From NCBI RefSeq assembly GCF_005281475.1, contig NZ_CP040106.1:5694001-5758000 (forward strand): DNA of 64,000 nucleotides. Direction: 5' to 3'. The notes under the pieces were generated by a model. It searched no databases, was not told the DNA's origin, and saw only the letters and a list, made by a program, of their open reading frames with translations. How positions within the stretch are numbered: the stretch's first letter is position 1; each line of letters starts with the position of its first letter. Shown piece after piece: positions 57,861-64,000 of this stretch. The stretch comes from Echinicola rosea (GTDB lineage Bacteria; Bacteroidota; Bacteroidia; Cytophagales; Cyclobacteriaceae). Both the position numbers and the translations under genes were made by a program.

Positions 57861-60194
57861 ATGGCTATAGAAATCAAAAAAAACGGTAACAAGATTTTTG
57901 CCCCATTGATCGGCAAAGAATTAATCTGTACCCCGGAAGAAGAAGTCAGACAGGAGTATATCATTCACCTAGTGAATAAATATGGCTATTCCCTAGATCA
58001 AATGGCTCAGGAAGTAAAAGTCAATAATTCCAAAAGAGGTCAAGGAAAAGCCAGAGCAGACATCGTCATTTGGAAAACGAAAGAAGATCGCAACTCGGAT
58101 AACAGTCCGGTGATTGTAATTGAATGTAAGGCCGAACAAATTACAATCCACGAAGAAGATTACTATCAGGGCTACAACTATGCTTCATGGGCAGGTGCAG
58201 ATTTCTTTGTTACCACCAATCTAAAAGACACCAAATTCTTTAGGGTAGTGAAAGGCAAAATGCCTAAAAAGCTAGAAGAGGTAGTTGAAATTCCAAATGC
58301 CACTGAGCTTTTTGATAAAAAGAAAATTGAAGAGCTTTTAACCAAAACAAAGGCATTTACAAGGGACGAGTTTAGTAAGCTGCTTTTCAAATGTCACAAC
58401 ATCATCCGTAACAATGACAAGCTTTCCCCAGAGGCTGCATTTGATGAGATCAGCAAAATTCTCTTCATGAAAATTCGCTACGAAAGAGAACAAGCCAAAA
58501 CAAAAGCGCTGTTCTCCAGAAAAGAATTTGAAGATTTGAAATCTGCCTATGAAAAAATCACAGGAAAGGATTCCCTTCCCTTCTACCAACACTTTTTCGA
58601 AAAGACAAAAGAAGTATTCAAAACAGATGAAATCTTCGACCCTAATGACAGTATAAAAATTAGGGAAACCAGCTTCCTACAAATCGTGAAGGAATTGGAG
58701 AAATACAACCTCTCTGATACTTCTGATGACATCAAAGGAATTGCCTTTGAAGAGTTTTTGGGAAGAACCTTCAGAGGTGAGTTAGGTCAATTTTTTACAC
58801 CACGAACCATTGTGGACTATATGGTTGACGTGCTTGATCCAGAAGAAGGTGAAATTATTTGCGATCCTTGCTGTGGTAGTGGTGGATTCCTCATTAAAGC
58901 ATTTGAATATGTAAGGGAAAAAATTGAGAGGGATGTTCAAAAACAAAAAGAAAAAATAAAGGAGCTTTACTTTGGTCAAGATTACGAGAAGTTACCAGAA
59001 AATAAACAAGAGGAAATTGCAAAGCGTGTAGATGACTTATTTGTCAAGCTCAATTTTGAATTGGATATACACAATCCTAAAGGCCGACTTAAAACGCTTT
59101 CTTACGATTGCATTTTTGGAACAGATGCCAACCCAAGAATGGCTCGAACCGCCAAAATGAATATGATTATGCATGGGGATGGTCATGGTGGAGTGCATCA
59201 TCATGATGGATTACTCAATGTCAACGGCATATTTGATGGACGTTTTGATGTCATACTTACCAATCCTCCTTTTGGTTCCAGAGTCAACAAAACATTGAAA
59301 GTAACTCCTTCTGATGTTCCCAATGAGGATAAAATCAGATTTTATGAAGATCGTTACGGAAGTCATTACAGACAGACTGTTGTTAAGCAAATACAAGATT
59401 GGGCAACCTATGATAATGGCCACGGTAAAAGCCGAGGAAAAGCCTTATTAGATATTTTTGATGTGGGTGCATGGAGTGGTTTGACAGAAGTGCTATTTAT
59501 GGAAAGATGCCTCAACCTTCTAAAACCAGGCGGTAGATTGGGTATTGTATTGCCCGAAGGAGTTTTAAACAACAGTGCCCTTCAAAAAATTAGAGAATAC
59601 ATTGAAGGAAAGGCTAAGATTATCAACATCACTTCTATCCCTCAGGATGTATTCATTGCCTCAGGTGCTACGGTAAAACCAAGCTTACTATTCCTTAAAA
59701 AGTTCAGTGAAGAAGAGTTGGCTAACTATCAAAAAATCACAGAGGAAACCACCAAAGAGATTAAAGACAAATACCAGCCAAAACTGGATGAATTGAAAGC
59801 GACTTTCAAAAAAGAAGAGAAGAAATTGAAAGAAAGTAAATCAGCAAAAGAGCTTCGGGAGTTGAAAAAGAAATATACAGAAGATGTAAGGCAAATTGAA
59901 GACCTCATTGCTGCGGAAATTAAACCGCTTGTGAAAGAACGTTTCGATTATCCTATTCCGGTTATTGAAGTAGAAAAGGCAGGTATATCCAGTACAGGTG
60001 CGCCCTGCGAAAATGAGTTGGAAGAAGTGGCTGTAGAGTTTAGAGCCTACAGAAAAAAAGCCAAGCTCTGGGCTGAACCTAGAAAAGAAACACAATATCC
60101 TGTTGATGATGATGGTAACATTTCAAGACTACAGTTGATTGATGGCAACATTGTAAGTGAACCTGAAATATTTTATGGAGCATATGCGCACTGA
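57861..60194 (+). CDS. DNA N6-adenine methyltransferase with N-terminal HSDR_N-like nuclease domain
   Basis: 777 residues. Residues ~20-130 form an HSDR_N_2/PD-(D/E)XK domain: Asp 67 in ARADIVIW and Glu 88/Lys 90 in VIVIECKAE, with a conserved QEY near 31. A helical region (~150-280) resembles the HsdM N-terminus. The MTase follows: GQFFTPRTIVDYMV, motif I DPCCGSGGFL (~335) and motif IV NPPFGSRV (~468). A charged coiled coil lies at ~630-690. One chain with nuclease and MTase plus a separate specificity subunit recalls BcgI-like type IIB enzymes, while motif IV is HsdM-like. No HsdR translocase is in the window. Overlaps hsdS. Confidence 0.9.
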   Translation: MAIEIKKNGNKIFAPLIGKELICTPEEEVRQEYIIHLVNKYGYSLDQMAQEVKVNNSKRGQGKARADIVIWKTKEDRNSDNSPVIVIECKAEQITIHEEDYYQGYNYASWAGADFFVTTNLKDTKFFRVVKGKMPKKLEEVVEIPNATELFDKKKIEELLTKTKAFTRDEFSKLLFKCHNIIRNNDKLSPEAAFDEISKILFMKIRYEREQAKTKALFSRKEFEDLKSAYEKITGKDSLPFYQHFFEKTKEVFKTDEIFDPNDSIKIRETSFLQIVKELEKYNLSDTSDDIKGIAFEEFLGRTFRGELGQFFTPRTIVDYMVDVLDPEEGEIICDPCCGSGGFLIKAFEYVREKIERDVQKQKEKIKELYFGQDYEKLPENKQEEIAKRVDDLFVKLNFELDIHNPKGRLKTLSYDCIFGTDANPRMARTAKMNMIMHGDGHGGVHHHDGLLNVNGIFDGRFDVILTNPPFGSRVNKTLKVTPSDVPNEDKIRFYEDRYGSHYRQTVVKQIQDWATYDNGHGKSRGKALLDIFDVGAWSGLTEVLFMERCLNLLKPGGRLGIVLPEGVLNNSALQKIREYIEGKAKIINITSIPQDVFIASGATVKPSLLFLKKFSEEELANYQKITEETTKEIKDKYQPKLDELKATFKKEEKKLKESKSAKELRELKKKYTEDVRQIEDLIAAEIKPLVKERFDYPIPVIEVEKAGISSTGAPCENELEEVAVEFRAYRKKAKLWAEPRKETQYPVDDDGNISRLQLIDGNIVSEPEIFYGAYAH

Positions 60195-61536
60195 GAAAGC
60201 CTTTAAATATCTCAATGAAGTACGCTTCATGACCCTCTCCAATTGGAGCGTGGGTTCTATTCTGAGCGACAAAGTTTTTTATAAAGATGGGTTCAAATTG
60301 GAACCTATCGGTAATCTCATTTTGCGTAATCGGGACAAAGAAATACTCGAAGACGACAAAGCGTACAAGCAAGTAACCATCAAGTTGTACGGCAAAGGCG
60401 TGATACAGCGAGGTGATGAACTGATTTTTGGTAAACACATTGGCACAAAGAATCAGTTCCGCATATCAGAAGGACAATTTATTATGAGCAAGATAGATGC
60501 TCGTAATGGAGCATTCGGTATTGTACCCCCTGAACTTGAAGGGGCAATCACAACGCAGGATTTTTTGAGCTACAACATCAATACAGAAAAGATTCTACCC
60601 GAATTTTTCAACCTCATCACAGGCACAAAACACTTTGCCGAATTGTGCCAAAAAGCCAGTTCAGGTACTACAGGCCGCCAACGGGTGGATGAAAAAGCTT
60701 TTTTAGGATTTAGGATTCCTGTGCCAAATATTGATAAACAAAAGTTGATTATCAATGAGCATCAAAAGCTTATAAACGAAGCAAACACTTTTGAAGAAAG
60801 TGCAAAGCATTTAGATGAACAAAAAGATCTCTACTTGATTAACGAACTTGGATTGAGGAAAACTGGAGCCAATAAATCGAAAGAAAGATTCTATACAGTC
60901 AATTTCGAAAATTTAGGTCGCTGGGATGTATGGAATTCATCGGTTTCATTTCAGGCTACCAAATATAAATTTCAAGAATTTGGTTCGGTTATATTGGGAA
61001 AGCCAAAATATGGAGCAAATACAAAAGCTGTATTGAAAAAGTCGGATGTTCGATATATTAGAATTACTGATATTAATGAGGAGGGGCATTTAAACGAAGA
61101 ATTCGCTTCAGCTCAGAAAGTAGAAGAACAGTACATACTTGAAGATTTTGATTTTTTAATTGCTAGATCGGGTAATACAGTAGGAAAAACCTTCTTGTAT
61201 AGAAATGAGATTGGAAAGGCTATTTATGCAGGATACTTGGTGAAATACGTATTGAATCAGGAGTTGGTAGACCCTTACTATATTCTTTACTATACAAAAT
61301 CAGCACCCTTCAAAGAATGGATAGCTTCAAATCAGAGAATTTCTGCCCAGCCTAATATAAACGGACAAGAATATTTATCAGCCCCCTTCATTATTCCAAA
61401 CTTGGAGGTGCAAAAAAGAATTGCCTCTGAATTAAGTAGAATTTATGAAGAATCTAGGAATATGAAGGTGGAAGCACTCAAAAGAAGAAAACACGCTCAA
61501 GAAGTATTCGAATCAGCAATCTTTAATGTTGACTAA
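60175..61536 (+). CDS. hsdS: Type I-like specificity subunit HsdS
   Basis: 453 residues from ATG 60175; an ATG at 60184 is equally possible, both overlapping the methyltransferase stop. Two target-recognition domains, TRD1 ~1-200 (SKIDARNGAFGIVP, SSGTTGRQRVDEKAF, FRIPVPNIDKQKLI) and TRD2 ~230-455 (KKSDVRYIRITDIN, DFDFLIARSGNTVGKTF), joined by conserved helices (EHQKLINEANTFEES). Sets the DNA sequence recognised by the MTase/nuclease chain. No second hsdS copy or inverted TRD is seen. Two bases before the P-loop gene. Confidence 0.92.
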   Translation: MEHMRTEKAFKYLNEVRFMTLSNWSVGSILSDKVFYKDGFKLEPIGNLILRNRDKEILEDDKAYKQVTIKLYGKGVIQRGDELIFGKHIGTKNQFRISEGQFIMSKIDARNGAFGIVPPELEGAITTQDFLSYNINTEKILPEFFNLITGTKHFAELCQKASSGTTGRQRVDEKAFLGFRIPVPNIDKQKLIINEHQKLINEANTFEESAKHLDEQKDLYLINELGLRKTGANKSKERFYTVNFENLGRWDVWNSSVSFQATKYKFQEFGSVILGKPKYGANTKAVLKKSDVRYIRITDINEEGHLNEEFASAQKVEEQYILEDFDFLIARSGNTVGKTFLYRNEIGKAIYAGYLVKYVLNQELVDPYYILYYTKSAPFKEWIASNQRISAQPNINGQEYLSAPFIIPNLEVQKRIASELSRIYEESRNMKVEALKRRKHAQEVFESAIFNVD

Positions 61537-61538
61537 GC

Positions 61539-61973
61539 ATGAATAAATCAGTCATTTCAATATATGGGCCATCGAGTCAGGGGAAATCAGCAACAGTTCG
61601 TGAAACAGCTAATTTATTGTTAGCAGCATTTCCAAACCACACACTTCAGGCCATTAACACTGGTGCAGATATTACTTATATCGTTGACATCAATGGTATA
61701 AAAATCGGTATAGAAAGCCAGGGAGATCCGAATAGCAGAATGTTTCAGAGTCTTCAAACATTCGTAGCTCAGAGATGCGATATAATTATTTGCTCATGCC
61801 GTTCCAGAGGTGCTACGGCAGGTGCGGTAGAAGATTTACACCGCAACCATCAATACGAAATCATTTGGTCAACCAATCACCGCTCATGGCATAAAAACCA
61901 AATGCAATTGAATCAAATAGCTGCCAGTGAAATTCTGGAATTAATCAAACTAATTATGAATGGACAGTTATGA
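61539..61973 (+). CDS. Small P-loop protein of unknown function in defence operon
   Basis: 144 residues. Walker A at residues 10-17 (GPSSQGKS), hydrophobic strand YIVDINGIKIGIESQGDPN, then CDIIICSCRSRGATAGAV and YEIIWSTNHRSWHK. The Cys/Arg/Gly-rich CSCRSRG and SQGDPNSRMF segments look like a nucleotide- or ligand-sensing core. Not a family whose role I know. It starts two bases after hsdS and overlaps the PtuA-like gene by four bases, so it is translated with both. A nucleotide-dependent switch between modification and effector modules is possible but unproven. Confidence 0.75.
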   Translation: MNKSVISIYGPSSQGKSATVRETANLLLAAFPNHTLQAINTGADITYIVDINGIKIGIESQGDPNSRMFQSLQTFVAQRCDIIICSCRSRGATAGAVEDLHRNHQYEIIWSTNHRSWHKNQMQLNQIAASEILELIKLIMNGQL

Positions 61974-63448
61974 AATTACTCAAATTAGATATAAAGAATT
62001 TTAAGCTTTTCGAAAATCTCTCAATTGATTTTCAGGATAGTGGTCATATCGCTGTTTTCATAGGTAAAAATGGTTCAGGAAAGACTACCCTAGTAGAAGC
62101 AATCACCCAGATATTCTCTGGGCTATTAGGTACAAAGGATTTTAAGTCTCTGGAAAATGAAGAATTTAATTTTCAATTTTCCATTACCTACCTACTGAGA
62201 AGAGAAAAAATCACAGAAACATCTATGTATGGTGAATCCTTTGTAAACTACATAGGTGTAGAATTCTCTTATGAAGATAACCTACATGTCAAATTATTTG
62301 AGGGGAACGATACTATAGAGGGTTTACCCAAAATAGAGAAGCATTTGCGAAATAAAGGGGAAGAGTTAGCTTACATTCTGCCTGACAACTTTGTAGTTTA
62401 CTACTCTGGCATCTCCAACAGTATTTTTGAAATCTATAATAAGTTTCAGAGAGAATTAATTACTGGTACACTTACCGGAGAAGTTAAGTTTGATCAGCCT
62501 TTTTATTATTTCCTACCTCAGAACTTACCTGCTATTTTGATTGGGCTATTGAGTTATGAGTATGGTGGCGTGCCAGAGACTTTACAAAAGCAATTTGGGA
62601 TTAGTGGGTTTTCTTCTATTCAACTGAATTTCAAAAAGCCAAGTTGGGCAAAGTCCAAATCCACGCCTGAAGACTTTTGGGGAGCAATGGGAGAACTAAA
62701 TCAGTTCATGAATATCTTGAAAGGAGCAACTATGACAAAATTTCAGTCAGACTCAATCACCTTTAGTATATCAGATAAATCACAACTCGAAAATATTTGG
62801 AGCTTTTACGGTACGGAAAAAAGACTTTTTGAGTACTTGGTTTCTTTGCAATCCAATGATTTTCTTGAAAGCATCGATCTTAACTTGATTAAAAATGGTC
62901 GAGAGGTTGGTTACGACAACCTGAGTGAAGGAGAAAAACAGTTACTGATTATTACTGGCTTAAAAGAATTACTTGCTGCTGATAATAGCTTGTTTTTATT
63001 GGATGAACCAGACACTTATCTTCATCCGGAATGGAAGCGTGAATTTGTGTACAACCTATTCAAGGAAGAGGAAGATTTATTCAAGAATTTCTCCATCATA
63101 ACTACCCATTCACCAAATGTACTTTCTGCATTAAAAAAAGGTCAACTGAATGTTCTTGTAAATGAAGATGGCAAATCTAGGATTAAGAATATTTCATTTA
63201 ATCCTTATGGTAAACCAGTTGACGACATATTAACAGATTTCTTTGATTTAGAAGGATTGCGCTATAAAAAGGTGCAACAGCAGCTAAATGATATTTGGGA
63301 CTTTATCAGGGCTAATAATTATAAATCAGCAGAGTTCAAGAAACTTTTCACAGAACTAGAAAAAGATCTCGGTAAATCGGATAAGGCACTAACGGATATA
63401 AGACTTGAAATAACAAAAAGGAATAAGCTCAATGAGAAAGATAAATAA
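61970..63448 (+). CDS. PtuA-like AAA/ABC-type ATPase (Septu-like)
   Basis: 492 residues. KLLKLDIKNFKLFENLSIDF start, Walker A GKNGSGKTT at 32-40, ABC-like signature LSEGEKQ about 318, Walker B LFLLDEPDTYLHP about 340-352 and switch His in TTHSPN about 380. No C-terminal Toprim domain, which separates it from OLD nucleases. The helical C-terminus (FKKLFTELEKDLGKSDKAL) resembles PtuA and retron-linked ATPases. Overlaps the HNH gene by 17 bases, matching the ptuA-ptuB layout. Confidence 0.85.
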   Translation: MKLLKLDIKNFKLFENLSIDFQDSGHIAVFIGKNGSGKTTLVEAITQIFSGLLGTKDFKSLENEEFNFQFSITYLLRREKITETSMYGESFVNYIGVEFSYEDNLHVKLFEGNDTIEGLPKIEKHLRNKGEELAYILPDNFVVYYSGISNSIFEIYNKFQRELITGTLTGEVKFDQPFYYFLPQNLPAILIGLLSYEYGGVPETLQKQFGISGFSSIQLNFKKPSWAKSKSTPEDFWGAMGELNQFMNILKGATMTKFQSDSITFSISDKSQLENIWSFYGTEKRLFEYLVSLQSNDFLESIDLNLIKNGREVGYDNLSEGEKQLLIITGLKELLAADNSLFLLDEPDTYLHPEWKREFVYNLFKEEEDLFKNFSIITTHSPNVLSALKKGQLNVLVNEDGKSRIKNISFNPYGKPVDDILTDFFDLEGLRYKKVQQQLNDIWDFIRANNYKSAEFKKLFTELEKDLGKSDKALTDIRLEITKRNKLNEKDK

Positions 63449-64000
63449 AGATTCTCCATTGGCTTCCTTTACTGATTTTAAAGACAAGAACCCTGGAGCC
63501 GATTGGAATATTGATTTTAGTAAACCTGGTTGTGCCAGACATCCAACTTATTTGGAGACCAGAGCTACTATCCTAATTAATGAACAGGATTGTCTTTGTG
63601 GCTACTCTGAAATCCCCATAGAGGATGAGCGAGACTGTCATATTGATCATTTTCGAAAGCGGAATATGTTCCCTGAGCATACTTTCAACTGGGATAACCT
63701 TGTAGCTGCATGTAATGATGAAGATTTTGGTGCAAAATACAAGGATAATAAATCAGGTATACAGAAAACTGATTATGCCAGATTCTTTGATCCTGTTGTA
63801 GATTCTGTTCAGGATTATTTCTATTACAATGAGAGAGGAGAAATAGAACCACATCCAACATTATCTGATCCTGTCTTACAGGCAAAAGTTCAAAAAACTA
63901 TAGAGGTCTTTAATCTACAAGACAAAAGTCTGGTAAATAGACGAAAAACAGTAATAGAGCAAATAAAAGCGTATGCAGATCTTACAGAAGAAGAGATTTT
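63432..64000 (+). CDS. PtuB-like HNH endonuclease, cut by right window edge
   Basis: 189 codons visible from ATG 63432 (MRKINKDSPLASFTDFKDKN); the frame is open at 64000. HNH features: Cys 54 and 56 (QDCLCGYSE), CHIDHFRKRNMFPEHTF with His 70 and 73, and NWDNLVAACNDED with Asn 89 and Cys 94. This is the pattern of the PtuB/retron-associated HNH family. It is the probable effector nuclease, held or triggered by the PtuA-like ATPase. The start overlaps the ATPase stop by 17 bases, so translation is coupled. Confidence 0.88.
   Translation, partial: MRKINKDSPLASFTDFKDKNPGADWNIDFSKPGCARHPTYLETRATILINEQDCLCGYSEIPIEDERDCHIDHFRKRNMFPEHTFNWDNLVAACNDEDFGAKYKDNKSGIQKTDYARFFDPVVDSVQDYFYYNERGEIEPHPTLSDPVLQAKVQKTIEVFNLQDKSLVNRRKTVIEQIKAYADLTEEEI

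Noticed and set aside
61970..63448. OLD-family nuclease (Gabija GajA-like) reading of the ATPase
   Set aside because: No C-terminal Toprim domain is visible and the next gene is an HNH nuclease, not a UvrD-like helicase; PtuA fits better.

Overview
The window looks like a chromosomal segment of a Bacteroidota bacterium, probably Cytophagales (Cyclobacteriaceae-like). This rests on the SusC/SusD pair, TAnnTTTG-type -7 promoter boxes, the RteC/MobABC/TraA-type conjugative element and the DUF6520/MauE pair. No rRNA or tRNA gene was found, so the taxonomic call is inferential.

Left part (1-9.2 kb): the 3' part of a SusC-type TonB-dependent transporter and its SusD lipoprotein, separated by a patch of short dispersed repeats; a MauE-like membrane protein with a DUF6520 peptide, divergent from a Crp-type regulator; then a gene-poor scar (6.9-9.2 kb) with an orphan RadC/JAMM protein, a small element-type gene and a possible structured RNA.

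Molybdenum hydroxylase region (9.2-23.6 kb): mocA, moaE, a LytTR/LytS-type two-component pair, two tandem NTF2-like secreted proteins, a flavodoxin-like lipoprotein, and a molybdoenzyme set with two Tat-exported large subunits flanking one 2Fe-2S subunit (B-A-B). A cysteine desulfurase overlaps an XdhC protein, then come moaD (frameshifted) and moaA. Together these supply cofactor synthesis, cytidylylation, sulfuration and insertion for one enzyme family, although moaD appears broken.

Redox/detoxification region (23.7-32.3 kb): on the minus strand, two cupins, two alpha/beta hydrolases, a carboxymuconolactone-decarboxylase-like gene (frameshifted), two aldo/keto reductases, a DUF418 membrane protein and an internally deleted short-chain dehydrogenase remnant; on the plus strand an AraC regulator. 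Two similar ~85-base segments lie upstream of the two minus-strand units and may be operators of the AraC protein.

Integrated element (about 32.3-56.3 kb): tyrosine recombinase, excisionase-like HTH proteins, rteC, DUF3945 protein, topB, an abiEi/abiEii toxin-antitoxin operon with paired palindromes around its promoter, DUF1896, a giant methylase-helicase, a second rteC, mobC/mobB/mobA, an oriT candidate, and the traA(parA)-DUF3408-traD start of a transfer operon. It looks defective: topB is frameshifted, the methylase-helicase and second rteC carry in-frame stops, and the tra operon ends at traD, followed by an IS110-family relic and a truncated DUF3987 gene.

Right end (57.5-64 kb): a tightly packed defence operon. 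It holds an XRE regulator with a palindrome over its probable -7 box, a methyltransferase with an N-terminal PD-(D/E)XK nuclease domain, an HsdS specificity subunit, a small P-loop protein of unknown function, a PtuA-like ATPase and a PtuB-like HNH nuclease cut by the window edge. This composite of a type I/IIB-like modification system with a Septu-like pair joined by a P-loop protein is the best candidate for an undescribed system here.
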